DNA of 13,522 bases from Oscillospiraceae bacterium (lineage in GTDB: Bacteria; Bacillota; Clostridia; Oscillospirales; Acutalibacteraceae). Where the stretch lies: NCBI GenBank assembly GCA_009779455.1, contig WREG01000031.1, positions 1-13,522 of the forward strand. Direction: 5' to 3'. Position 1 is the first letter of the stretch. Each line of letters begins with the position of its first letter. The notes beneath the pieces were generated by a model that saw nothing but the letters and a program-made list of their open reading frames with translations, did not search any database and was not told the DNA's origin. A program made the position numbers and the translations under genes. Positions 1 through 7,487 of this stretch are shown here, in pieces.

Positions 1-1
1 T

Positions 2-1399
2 ATGTTAATAACATCAATTTTTTCCTGCTTATTTTCAGTGGGCGCGGCAGATGTTTCAAAAGACCCTTTAAAATTTATTGTTATAACCGATACGCATTGC
101 AACGTCACGCCGGGGATGCTTGCGGATCCCGACGGGGCAGGGAAAAGCTTTGGCTCAGTGGTTCTCGACAGCGTTTTTGAGCAGCTCGCCGAAAATGACG
201 AATTTGATGTCATTTTAATCGCCGGGGACCTTACAAACAGCGGGGCAAAAAGCGAGCATGACGGCTTTTTGCAAAAATTGCAAGTTTTAAAGGATGCGGG
301 CAAAAAAGTTTTTGTGATTACCGCGTCCCACGATTATAGGGGGCGGATAGATGAGACCGGGGCGACTGATGACCGCGACGGGTATTATAACCGCGCCTTG
401 CTGCCCGCGCTTTACGCCGATTACGGTTTCGGCCAGGCCATCGCGAGCTATAAAAGCATGAATTATGTCGCACAGCTGGCGCCGGGATACCGCTTGCTGG
501 CGTTAAACCTTGATTCGCCGCGCTATTTCACGGATGAACATATGGCTTGGGCTTTGGGACAAATAGAAGACGCAAAAGCCGCCGGGGATGAGATAATTGC
601 CATGTGGCACTACCCCCTGCTTGCCCCCACCCCTATCTACGGCATCGTCGCGGCAAAAGACATGATTGGCAATATGTCGCAAACCGCCGCCGCATTGGCT
701 GACGGCGGTTTGAGGTTCGCGTTTTCCGGCCATACGCATATGCAGAATATCAATTATTTTGACACTCCGGGCTGCAACCGACTGTATGAAATAAATACAG
801 GCTCGCTATATGAATCGCCGGTGTTTCCTATCCGGGAAGTTGTCTTAAACAGTGAAAATATGACAATCCATACAGGGTTCGCGGAGATATCCGGCTGGGA
901 TTTTGAAGGCAAAACGCAGGATCAATATATTGCCGATAAATTTAATTCCATATATGGCGATGTATTCAATTATATGGCAACCGATATAGAAAAGTTCGCC
1001 GATATTGCCGCGTCAAATTTGAATGCCAACAGGGACACGATAATAAAAAACAAATTTTTAATCAATACGGCGGGCAAAATATTGGATAAAATAACTTTCG
1101 GGAAAATCGGGTGTCTTTTGCTCTGCGGAAATTATGTCGATAAAAGCATTAAAGATAAAAAGGCGACTGATTTCGTTATTGAGGCCGTGCATAATATTTA
1201 TGCAGGCGACGAGCCCTATTCGCAGGACACGCCGATAGGGCGCGCGGTTCAAAAGATTATGGGCAGGCTGGAATGGATATCAAAGCCGCTGCTGAAATTA
1301 TTAAAAGTTGAATTGCCGGCTGACAGCCTGACCGATTTTGTTATGTCGCTGATTTATGACCCCACACCTGACAATAACGCGGTTTTGACTGTAAAATGA
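2..1399 (+). CDS. Metallophosphoesterase, calcineurin-like, probably exported (5' end may be cut)
   Basis: Predicted calcineurin-like phosphoesterase (PF00149 type), substrate unknown. Visible metal-site motifs are D30-x-H32 in ITDTH, GDLTNSG with D76 and N79, SHD at 109-111, H203 in MWHYPL and GHTH at 243-246. The usual Asn of the GNHD block is Ser109 here (ITASHD), which departs from the family consensus. The N terminus is hydrophobic with a signal-peptidase-like Ala-Ala near residues 15-16, so the protein is probably exported or membrane-tethered. It lacks the usual positive residues before the hydrophobic stretch, and the ATG lies at the second base of the window, so the true start may be upstream. 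About 200 residues after the catalytic domain (from about 265) show no motif I recognise. A 64-bp gap separates it from the rluA-like gene on the same strand. Superfamily assignment is firm; function is not. Confidence 0.85.
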   Translation: MLITSIFSCLFSVGAADVSKDPLKFIVITDTHCNVTPGMLADPDGAGKSFGSVVLDSVFEQLAENDEFDVILIAGDLTNSGAKSEHDGFLQKLQVLKDAGKKVFVITASHDYRGRIDETGATDDRDGYYNRALLPALYADYGFGQAIASYKSMNYVAQLAPGYRLLALNLDSPRYFTDEHMAWALGQIEDAKAAGDEIIAMWHYPLLAPTPIYGIVAAKDMIGNMSQTAAALADGGLRFAFSGHTHMQNINYFDTPGCNRLYEINTGSLYESPVFPIREVVLNSENMTIHTGFAEISGWDFEGKTQDQYIADKFNSIYGDVFNYMATDIEKFADIAASNLNANRDTIIKNKFLINTAGKILDKITFGKIGCLLLCGNYVDKSIKDKKATDFVIEAVHNIYAGDEPYSQDTPIGRAVQKIMGRLEWISKPLLKLLKVELPADSLTDFVMSLIYDPTPDNNAVLTVK

Positions 1400-1443
1400 A
1401 CCACTCCCCGCAGCAGGGACTACGAGGTATCGGGTTTAGGTTT

Positions 1444-1470
1444 AGTGGTACGCCCCAAGGGGCGTGGTAT
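1444..1470. repeat. GC-rich palindrome in the gap before the rluA-like gene
   Basis: A perfect inverted repeat, ACGCCCC (1450-1456) and GGGGCGT (1459-1465), separated by only AA. It is flanked by direct copies of GTGGTA at 1445-1450 and 1464-1469. An outer 6-bp pair, accact at 1400-1405 and agtggt at 1444-1449, could close a larger fold. No T-run follows, so it does not look like an intrinsic terminator. It overlaps the GTG at 1464 that would be the only conventional start of the next gene. It may be a dispersed repeat or a fold at the 3' end of the metallophosphoesterase transcript; the role is unknown. Confidence 0.45.
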
Positions 1471-2471
1471 TTACCGGGGTTCACAATAAAAGGACTGATA
1501 CTATTAAAAGCCTGACCGCAGGGAAAAACGACGCGGGGCAGCGGCTGGACAGGTTCCTTTCAAAGGCCCTTCCGCTTCTGCCCCCTCCCCTGCTGTATAA
1601 ATATATCCGCCTGAAACGGATAAAGGTTAACGGGAAACGCGCCGGAATCAGCACAAGGCTTGAACCCGGCGACGTGATAGACCTTTATATAAATGACGAA
1701 TTTTTCGGGAAAGAGCAAAATGAAAGCGAAAAATATGATTTTTTGAGGGCCTCGAAGGAGCTTTCTATTGCATATGAGGACGAAAACATCCTTCTTCTCG
1801 ATAAAAAAGCGGGGCTTCTGTGCCATCCCGACGGGGACGAGTATACTGACACCCTTATTTCCCGGGTAAAACGGTATTTATACGAAAAAGGGGAATACGG
1901 ACCTGAAAATGAGCATTCATTCTCCCCTGCCCTCGCCAACAGGATCGACAGGAACACGGGCGGGATAGTAATCGCCGCGAAAAACGCGGAGGCCCTGCGG
2001 GTACTGAACGAAAAAATAAAAAAACGTGAGATAGCAAAGCTTTATCTCGCGGTTTGCCACGGCAAACTTGAAAAAGAACGCGGGGTTTTGCGCGGCTACC
2101 TCGTCAAGGATGAAGAAAAAAACAGGGTTTTTATTGACAGCAGGCGCAAGGAGGGCTATAAGGAGATACAGACCGAGTATAGGGTTTTGGATTATAAAAA
2201 CGGGCTGAGCCTTGTTGAGGTCAGCCTTCTAACGGGAAGGACGCACCAAATCAGGGCGCATATGGCGTCAGCGGGGCATCCGCTGCTGGGTGACGGCAAA
2301 TACGGCACAAACGCCCAAAATAAGCGCTTCGGAGCGTATAAAAAGCAGTTTTTGTATTCATATAAGCTGATTTTTGACTTTAACTCCCCGGCAGGATTGC
2401 TTGATTATCTGAAAGGCCGGGCGTTCGAGATTGAAAATGTTTGGTTTAGGGATGAATTTGAAAGGATCTGA
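1464..2471 (+). CDS. RluA-family pseudouridine synthase with N-terminal S4 domain
   Basis: Isomerises uridine to pseudouridine in RNA, most likely 23S rRNA by analogy with RluC/RluD; the target base cannot be told from sequence. Numbered from the GTG, an S4 RNA-binding domain spans about 24-75 (AGQRLDRFL ... RIKVNGKR). The catalytic block RIDRNTGG has Asp162, and the conserved C-terminal block GRTHQIRAHMASAGHPLLGD follows at about 258-278. GTG 1464 is the only conventional in-frame start, but it lies in a palindrome and has no well-spaced ribosome site. Family members usually begin about two to five residues before the equivalent of AGQRLD, which points to a start near 1503, where a good Shine-Dalgarno precedes an ATT codon. 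The stop is 5 bp before the symporter start, so the two are probably co-transcribed. Confidence 0.93.
   Translation: MVFTGVHNKRTDTIKSLTAGKNDAGQRLDRFLSKALPLLPPPLLYKYIRLKRIKVNGKRAGISTRLEPGDVIDLYINDEFFGKEQNESEKYDFLRASKELSIAYEDENILLLDKKAGLLCHPDGDEYTDTLISRVKRYLYEKGEYGPENEHSFSPALANRIDRNTGGIVIAAKNAEALRVLNEKIKKREIAKLYLAVCHGKLEKERGVLRGYLVKDEEKNRVFIDSRRKEGYKEIQTEYRVLDYKNGLSLVEVSLLTGRTHQIRAHMASAGHPLLGDGKYGTNAQNKRFGAYKKQFLYSYKLIFDFNSPAGLLDYLKGRAFEIENVWFRDEFERI
1488..1505 (+). promoter_or_regulatory. Shine-Dalgarno and possible ATT start of the rluA-like gene
   Basis: AAAAGGA at 1488-1494 is followed by 8 nt and an in-frame ATT codon at 1503-1505. Starting there gives a protein beginning (M)KSLTAGKNDAGQRLD, which fits the usual N terminus of S4-type RluA enzymes better than the 13-residue-longer product from GTG 1464. 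ATT starts are rare but known (infC). The choice is inference. Confidence 0.4.
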
Positions 2472-2476
2472 TTATT

Positions 2477-3970
2477 ATGGATACGAAACCGGGCGGCGAT
2501 AAGCTTACAAGACGGAACCTCTGGTCGTACTCGCTGGGGTCTATAGGGCGGGATATGTCCGAGGTGCTGTGGTCGAGCTACTTGATGACCTTCGTAATTT
2601 TTACAAAAACACTGACCTCCGGCCAGTTTGCGGCGATCAGCATGATAGTCGTGGTGGTCAGGGTATTCGACGCGCTGAACGACCCTATAATGGGGAATAT
2701 ACTTGAGATAACAAGGACAAAATGGGGCAAATTCAAGCCCTGGATAACAGCCGGGATGCTTTTCAGCGCGGTTGTATTTTACCTTTCGTTTTCAAGCAAG
2801 CTGAACGGCTGGAATTACGTGGCATTTTTCGGCGTGATGTACGTTTTATTCGATTTGGGCTTCACGATGAACGACATCGCCTACTGGGGGATGCTCCCGT
2901 CCCTTTCAAGCGCGAAGGGGGACAGAGACCTGCTTACATCGAGAACCGTCCTGCTCTCGGGCATAGGCGGCGGCATAACAACGATAATAGTCCCCGCGCT
3001 GACCGCGGGCGATTATGCCATAGGCGGCAACGCCTTGGCGGCCTATTCGCGGATAACGATGATTTTCTGCGCCTTCTTTATAGGGATGCAGCTTATAACG
3101 CTCTTCGGCGTTAAAGAAAACCCGCTCCCTGCAAAAAGCGGCGCGGACAGCGTGAGCCTGAAAATAATATGGGGTACGATAAGAAACAACGACCAGCTTG
3201 TATGGTGCATACTGATATTTTTCCTTAATTCCATCGGCGGCGGGCTTATTAACGGCCAGATGGGTACTAGCTATATATATTTTGAGTTCGGCTACAACGG
3301 CGTGCTGTTCACCGTCTTTTCGGTTTTGGGCGCGGGGGCGGCGGGTTTGGTCATGCTGTTTTTCGCCCCCATATCGAAGCGCTTTTCAAGGATGTGGCTT
3401 ATGAAGGCGGCGGCCGTATGCTCCGTGGGGGGATACGTGTTTATTCTCATTACAGGGCTTTTAGTGCCGGGCGGGCAGTTTATATTGAAATTTTCCCTTC
3501 TGATGTTCGGCAACCTCTTCGCCTTCGCGGGGCAAAACGTCTGCTTCCTTGTCTTGATGATATGCATAGCCAACACGGTGGAATATAACGACTGGAAAAC
3601 AGGAAACAGGGCCGAGGGCATTATATTTTCGCTGCGCCCGCTGATAACCAAACTGGGCTATTCGGCAGTCCAGTTTATAGCCATGTTCGTTTTTATCCTG
3701 ACGGGAGTACGGAATTTTACGAACAGGATAGCCGAGGTCGAAAATATGGCAGAAATGGGTTCGGTCACGGACGAGGTAAAAGCGGAAATGATAAAAGATA
3801 TAATAAGCGGCGTCCCCGGCAGCAAAAGCGCGGCCCTGCTGGCCTGCATGACCGTAATCCCCGCGATATTGGCTTACGTGACGTATTATTTTTATAAGAA
3901 GTATTATACCATTGATGAGGAAAATTATGAGCGGATGGTGGAGGAGATTGAGGGGAGGAAAAATTCCTAA
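2477..3970 (+). CDS. GPH-family (MFS_2) sugar:cation symporter
   Basis: Integral membrane secondary transporter of the glycoside-pentoside-hexuronide:cation symporter family, expected to import a sugar or glycoside with Na+ or H+. The family signature lies near residues 64-90: DALNDPIMG followed by TRTKWGKFKPWI, carrying the conserved Asp-Pro pair and the basic loop between helices 2 and 3. About twelve hydrophobic segments are visible over 497 residues, a usual length. The ATG at 2477 has AAAGGA at 2461-2466, inside the end of the preceding gene. The substrate is not predictable, and no glycosidase lies next to it, so the link to the rluA-like gene is probably only positional. Its last codons overlap those of ftsQ, which converges from the other strand, by 4 bp. 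Confidence 0.9.
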   Translation: MDTKPGGDKLTRRNLWSYSLGSIGRDMSEVLWSSYLMTFVIFTKTLTSGQFAAISMIVVVVRVFDALNDPIMGNILEITRTKWGKFKPWITAGMLFSAVVFYLSFSSKLNGWNYVAFFGVMYVLFDLGFTMNDIAYWGMLPSLSSAKGDRDLLTSRTVLLSGIGGGITTIIVPALTAGDYAIGGNALAAYSRITMIFCAFFIGMQLITLFGVKENPLPAKSGADSVSLKIIWGTIRNNDQLVWCILIFFLNSIGGGLINGQMGTSYIYFEFGYNGVLFTVFSVLGAGAAGLVMLFFAPISKRFSRMWLMKAAAVCSVGGYVFILITGLLVPGGQFILKFSLLMFGNLFAFAGQNVCFLVLMICIANTVEYNDWKTGNRAEGIIFSLRPLITKLGYSAVQFIAMFVFILTGVRNFTNRIAEVENMAEMGSVTDEVKAEMIKDIISGVPGSKSAALLACMTVIPAILAYVTYYFYKKYYTIDEENYERMVEEIEGRKNS

Positions 3971-3977
3971 TTCCTGA
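3964..3977. repeat. Two heptad units at the symporter/ftsQ convergence
   Basis: TTCCTAA (3964-3970) followed by TTCCTGA (3971-3977). The pair contains both stop codons: TAA of the symporter at 3968-3970 and, on the other strand, TAG of ftsQ at 3967-3969. The 11-mer TCCTAATTCCT at 3965-3975 recurs exactly at 11383-11393, at the end of murE. Confidence 0.5.
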
Positions 3978-4803
3978 CAAAAACCGTCTTTTCCACCGTC
4001 AGGTCTACGGTCGCCGTCTGGTAAGGGCGGTCCAGGTTTTCCCTTGTCACAGCGTCGCGGCAGCGTTTCAGTTTTTTGTCAAGGTCGGAGGCCGTCCCCA
4101 CGAGGATGGTCATGCGGCCTTCATAAACGAGCCTTATGTCGTGTTCGTCTGAAATGTCATATTCCGTTAAGTGTGCCAAGCCTGCGTTTTTTACTTCTTC
4201 CTGCAATGTCAGGAGCAGATTGAACCTTTTATTTTCCTCCGAGGCTATTTTGCCGCACAATACGTTGCTTTCCGGCGTTACGCCTATCACAGCCGCGGCC
4301 GCTTCGGGCAAATCCTCCTCATTTATGCCGCCGTTGAGGACTTTGCCGCTTTGGCTTATTAAAATATAGCTGCCCAAATACGGGATGGCAAAGGCGGGTT
4401 TCGCGTCCGTGACCGTTATAACGGCAACGTCGGGCAGCTGCCTTTTTATTTTTACCTTTTCGGCATACGGGAGGGTGTTTTCTATCTTTTTTTCCGCCGC
4501 GCGCAAGCTGTTTATGAACATATTGCTGCCTTCGGCAAGCCCCGAAGCCCCGATTATCTCTTCAGCCGTGTAATAGCTGCCGGGTTCGACGTTAAACGCC
4601 GATATGTTGAAAAACACGGTAAGCGACAAGGCGGCTATGAACGAAACCGCGAAAAATATGACCGTCAAATAAATAACGGCGTCGCGCTTCCGTTTTTTGC
4701 GCCTTATCATTTCATGCCTTTTCACAAGCCTTTCGTCAGACGAAAGGAATTCCGCCCCCCTGCCGGAGGCTTTTTTTCTCTCTTTCACTTTTTCACATCC
4801 CAT
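3967..4803 (-). CDS. ftsQ: Cell division protein FtsQ/DivIB
   Basis: Single-pass divisome protein that, in the known family, links FtsL and FtsB/DivIC and helps regulate septal peptidoglycan synthesis. A highly basic cytoplasmic tail occupies residues 1-41 and includes RRKKRKR. One membrane segment spans about 42-65. A POTRA domain follows at about 66-134 (FNISAFNVEPGSYYTAEEI ... KRQLPDVAVITV), and then the beta domain. The 278 residues are normal for DivIB. The ATG at 4803 has no ribosome site and sits at the edge of a repeat element. A GTG at 4788, preceded by GGGA 9 nt away, would remove five residues and is a real alternative. It is the last gene of the minus-strand dcw block; ftsZ does not follow. 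Confidence 0.88.
   Translation of the reverse strand: MGCEKVKERKKASGRGAEFLSSDERLVKRHEMIRRKKRKRDAVIYLTVIFFAVSFIAALSLTVFFNISAFNVEPGSYYTAEEIIGASGLAEGSNMFINSLRAAEKKIENTLPYAEKVKIKRQLPDVAVITVTDAKPAFAIPYLGSYILISQSGKVLNGGINEEDLPEAAAAVIGVTPESNVLCGKIASEENKRFNLLLTLQEEVKNAGLAHLTEYDISDEHDIRLVYEGRMTILVGTASDLDKKLKRCRDAVTRENLDRPYQTATVDLTVEKTVFVRN
3973..4003 (-). terminator. Weak terminator-like hairpin at the end of ftsQ
   Basis: On the minus strand CCTGAC (4003-3998) can pair with GTCAGG (3978-3973) across a 19-nt loop, and ATTTTTCC follows eight or nine bases later. The stem is only 6 bp and lies within coding sequence, so this is a weak candidate. No better terminator is visible between the converging genes. 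Confidence 0.2.
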
Positions 4804-4807
4804 ATTT

Positions 4808-5017
4808 AATGCAGAATTAAGAATGCAGAATGCAGAAATAATGTCGTGCAGATAGCTACCAGATATTTTATAATTTATCGCCCGACTTAATTAAAAAAGT
4901 TCTATAATAAAAATTTATAATTCTGAATATTTTATAAATTGCGACCGCTAATTTAAGTTTTTGATGAAAATTTAAACGCGACCGAATTTCTGCATTCTGC
5001 ATTATTATTTATTAACT
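4808..5017. repeat. MITE-like element: inverted heptad arrays filling the murA-ftsQ gap
   Basis: The left edge holds four heptads at 4808-4835: three AATGCAG and one AATTAAG. The right edge holds two CTGCATT units at 4990-5003 flanked by degenerate units, running to about 5017 and including the murA stop. An exact 18-bp inverted repeat, AATGCAGAATGCAGAAAT at 4822-4839 and its complement at 4986-5003, encloses 146 bp of AT-rich sequence. The interior holds no credible ORF; it has two direct copies of GCGACCG (4941-4947 and 4978-4984). TATTTA occurs outside both arms (4803-4808 and 5006-5011) but is not flush with the right arm, so it is not a clean target duplication. Confidence 0.65.
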
Positions 5018-6277
5018 GCGAATAATATCCGCTCCTAATTCCATCAAAGTTTTATCAAAATCCTCGTATCCCCTGTCGATATGCTTTATGCCGGAAACCT
5101 TCGTTTCGCCTTCCGCGGCAAGGCCCGCCAAAACCAGCGCAGAGCCGCCGCGCAGATCCGGGGAAATTACGTTCGCGCCCGTTAAGCATTCCGCGCCTTC
5201 CACTACAGCCATCCTGTTATCTATGGTTATTTTCGCGCCCATTTTCGCCAGCTCCCCCGCGTGGTTGAAACGGTTGTCGAAGATGGTCTCTATTATCATG
5301 CTTACCCCGTCCGCCGCGCTCGTCATGGCCATTATCGGCGCCTGCATATCGGTCGGGAAGCCCGGATAGGGCATTGTCATTATATTTTTCACGGCTTTCA
5401 GCCTTTCCGGCGCTTTTAAGCCGGCCGAGCCTTCTTTTTGGTTTATGTCCACCGTGCAGCCCGCCTGCTCAAACACGTTGACGGCAGATAAGATATGAGC
5501 CGGGACGATATTTTTCAAAATTATATTGCCGCCCGTCGCCGCCGCCGCAGTAAGATAGGTCGCCGCCGCTATCCTGTCGGGGATGACCCTATGCTCCGCG
5601 CCGCGCAAAGATTTAACGCCTTCTATTTTTATAACGCCTTCCCCTGCGCCCTGTATATCCGCGCCGCATTTATTCAGATAATCTGCGAGGTCAACGATTT
5701 CCGGCTCCCTCGCGGCATTGTGTATGACTGTAGCGCCGTCCGCCACGGAACCTGCTATCATTATGTTTTCGGTAGCCCCCACACTGGGGAAATAAAGGCT
5801 TGCCGCCGTCCCTTTCAGGCTTTTCCCGTTCTTGATTACGCAATTGAGCTTGCCGTGGCTTTCCTCAATTTCCGCGCCCATTTTACGCAGGGCGTCGAGG
5901 TGCATATCAATCGGCCGCTGCCCTATATCGCAGCCTCCGGGGGAGGACATCAGGGCTTTGCCCGTTTTTGACAAAATTGCCCCCAAGAAGATTATCGAGG
6001 AACGCATCTCCCTCATAAGGCTTTCGGGGATTTCAAAACCTGAAACGCCTGTACTGTCAACCGTTACGGAGCTTCCATCGCGACCGGTTTTGCAGCCAAG
6101 ATGTTCCAATATTTTAATTGTGGCGTCGATATCGGAAAGCTTCGGGCAGTTATGTATGACCGAAACCCCGTCGGCGAGGACTGATGCCGCCAGTATGGGC
6201 AGGGCGCCGTTTTTTGCCCCTTGAATGCCAATCTCCCCGGAAAGTTTTCTCCGCCCTTTTATAACATAGCTCCCCAT
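5012..6277 (-). CDS. murA: UDP-N-acetylglucosamine 1-carboxyvinyltransferase MurA
   Basis: Transfers enolpyruvate from phosphoenolpyruvate to UDP-GlcNAc, the first committed cytoplasmic step of peptidoglycan synthesis and the target of fosfomycin. From the ATG at 6277 the protein is 421 residues, typical length. Visible active-site residues are K22-N23 (GAKNGALPI), R92 (MRSSI), Cys116 in PGGCDIGQRPID, D310 in PGFPTDMQAP and R376 in DLRGGSALVLAG. The catalytic Cys is present, so fosfomycin sensitivity is expected on this basis alone. A GTG at 6286 would add three residues; ATG 6277 is preferred because MurA proteins start at this point and AAAGGGTGGGG precedes it. It lies between murG and ftsQ, where Bacillus has murB. 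An inverted repeat, atatgat/atcatat (6294-6300 and 6306-6312), lies just upstream. Confidence 0.96.
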   Translation of the reverse strand: MGSYVIKGRRKLSGEIGIQGAKNGALPILAASVLADGVSVIHNCPKLSDIDATIKILEHLGCKTGRDGSSVTVDSTGVSGFEIPESLMREMRSSIIFLGAILSKTGKALMSSPGGCDIGQRPIDMHLDALRKMGAEIEESHGKLNCVIKNGKSLKGTAASLYFPSVGATENIMIAGSVADGATVIHNAAREPEIVDLADYLNKCGADIQGAGEGVIKIEGVKSLRGAEHRVIPDRIAAATYLTAAAATGGNIILKNIVPAHILSAVNVFEQAGCTVDINQKEGSAGLKAPERLKAVKNIMTMPYPGFPTDMQAPIMAMTSAADGVSMIIETIFDNRFNHAGELAKMGAKITIDNRMAVVEGAECLTGANVISPDLRGGSALVLAGLAAEGETKVSGIKHIDRGYEDFDKTLMELGADIIRS

Positions 6278-6332
6278 GCGCCCCACCCTTTCGATATGAT
6301 TCTATATCATATGGAAAGAGGCTTGTTTGGGT

Positions 6333-6367
6333 GAATTTATAATGCATAATTCATAATTATGAATTTA
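6333..6367. repeat. Five-unit heptad array at the murG 3' end
   Basis: Five contiguous 7-bp units: GAATTTA (6333-6339), TAATGCA (6340-6346), TAATTCA (6347-6353), TAATTAT (6354-6360) and GAATTTA again (6361-6367). The middle forms a perfect 18-bp palindrome, AATTCATAATTATGAATT (6348-6365). The array encodes the last nine residues of MurG (KFIIMNYAL) and its stop. Confidence 0.6.
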
Positions 6368-7467
6368 TCAAGGATGTCGCATATTTTAGATGTCGCGTCC
6401 GTTATCGCCATATTTTTTGCGTTTTGCCCTGTTTTTTTCAGGTTTTCGGGGTCTGCCAGCAGTTCTTTTGCTTTTTTTATTAATATTTCCGGCGTTAAAT
6501 CCTTTTCTTCTATTATGTAGGCGGCGTTTTGCTTTACCAAAGCCATTGCGTTGTGATATTGATGGTTTTCCGTCACGTTGGGTGAAGGGATCAGTATTGA
6601 CGCGGCGCCTATGGCGGCAATTTCCGTTAAAGTGGCCGCCCCCGCGCGGTTTATCACCAAATCGGCCGCGCTCAGGGCCTTGTCCATATCGTAAATATAT
6701 TCCGTTACGCGGAGTCCGGGGCTGTTTTCGGGGTCAATGCCATTTTCGCGGAGTTTTTCGGGCACCCATTTGCCGTACTGCCCGTAGCCGTGTATAAAAT
6801 TATATTTATCCTCTTTGTATAATTCCGATATAAGCGCGATTACCGCTTCGTTTATTTTCCGCGCGCCGAGGCTGCCCCCCACTGAAAATATCAAAGGCCT
6901 GCCGTCAAGCTTCAATTCGGCCCTCGAAAAATCCCGGTCGGCGTTTAAGATTTCCTCCCTTATGGGCAGGCCCGTCACTATCGGTTTGTTTTTTGATGTT
7001 ATGTGCTTCTCCGCGTCAGACGAAGCGAGCATCACGACGTCAACCATTTTCGCCAGAGCCTTGTTTGTTATGCCCGGAAAGGCGTTCTGCTCGTGTATGG
7101 CCGTTTTTATACCCATTTTTGCCGCCGCCCTGACTACGGGGCCGCTTACATAAGCGCCGAACCCGACAACCAAATCGGGGTTAAAGCCTTTGATGATTTT
7201 TTTCGACTGTCCTGCGGATTTCAACAGGTTTATCACCGCGCCGACGTTCCTTTTTATGTTTTGCGGCGACAGGCTGCGCTGAAAACCGCTTGAATCAATG
7301 GTTTCAAGCCTGAAACCCGCCGCGGGGACAAGTTTTTCCTCCATTTTGCCTTTCGCGCCGACAAAAAGGATGCCCGCGTCCGGATGCCGCTTTTTCATCT
7401 CCGCCGCCACGGCAAGGGCAGGGTTTATGTGCCCGCCTGTGCCGCCGGTGGTTATTATAATTTTCAT
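6337..7467 (-). CDS. murG: MurG, lipid II-forming GlcNAc transferase
   Basis: Membrane-associated GT28 glycosyltransferase that adds GlcNAc from UDP-GlcNAc to lipid I, giving lipid II on the inner face of the membrane. Visible motifs are the N-terminal glycine-rich loop GGTGGHINPA (8-17), HEQNAFPG (125-132), the second glycine loop GGSLGA (197-202), and the UDP-GlcNAc-binding segment from RAGAATLTEI (274-283) to TENHQYHNA (299-307). The 376-residue length is slightly longer than usual, partly because the last nine residues come from a heptad repeat. The ATG at 7467 follows AAAGGG about 10 nt upstream. It is separated from ftsW by 171 bp that hold a repeat element, so it may need its own translation or transcription signals. 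Confidence 0.96.
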   Translation of the reverse strand: MKIIITTGGTGGHINPALAVAAEMKKRHPDAGILFVGAKGKMEEKLVPAAGFRLETIDSSGFQRSLSPQNIKRNVGAVINLLKSAGQSKKIIKGFNPDLVVGFGAYVSGPVVRAAAKMGIKTAIHEQNAFPGITNKALAKMVDVVMLASSDAEKHITSKNKPIVTGLPIREEILNADRDFSRAELKLDGRPLIFSVGGSLGARKINEAVIALISELYKEDKYNFIHGYGQYGKWVPEKLRENGIDPENSPGLRVTEYIYDMDKALSAADLVINRAGAATLTEIAAIGAASILIPSPNVTENHQYHNAMALVKQNAAYIIEEKDLTPEILIKKAKELLADPENLKKTGQNAKNMAITDATSKICDILDKFIIMNYAL

Positions 7468-7487
7468 CTGAACCGAACCCTTTCCGA

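Noticed and set aside
2722..3114. 130-codon open frame inside the symporter gene
   Set aside because: It runs in another frame through conserved symporter sequence and has an Arg-rich composition typical of shadow frames.
4861..4980. Promoter boxes in the AT-rich spacer upstream of ftsQ
   Set aside because: TATAAT-like hexamers are frequent in this AT-rich stretch, and none has a convincing -35 partner on the minus strand.
4803..5011. Target site duplication TATTTA around the murA-ftsQ element
   Set aside because: The right copy is two bases away from the arm and the region is AT-rich, so a chance match is likely.
4808..5017. CRISPR array
   Set aside because: The repeats are 7 bp, directly abutting, degenerate and without spacers; no cas genes are nearby.
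5495..5971. Plus-strand open frame of 158 codons inside murA
   Set aside because: It is antisense to a well-conserved murA, resembles no family and has no ribosome site; it is a shadow frame.
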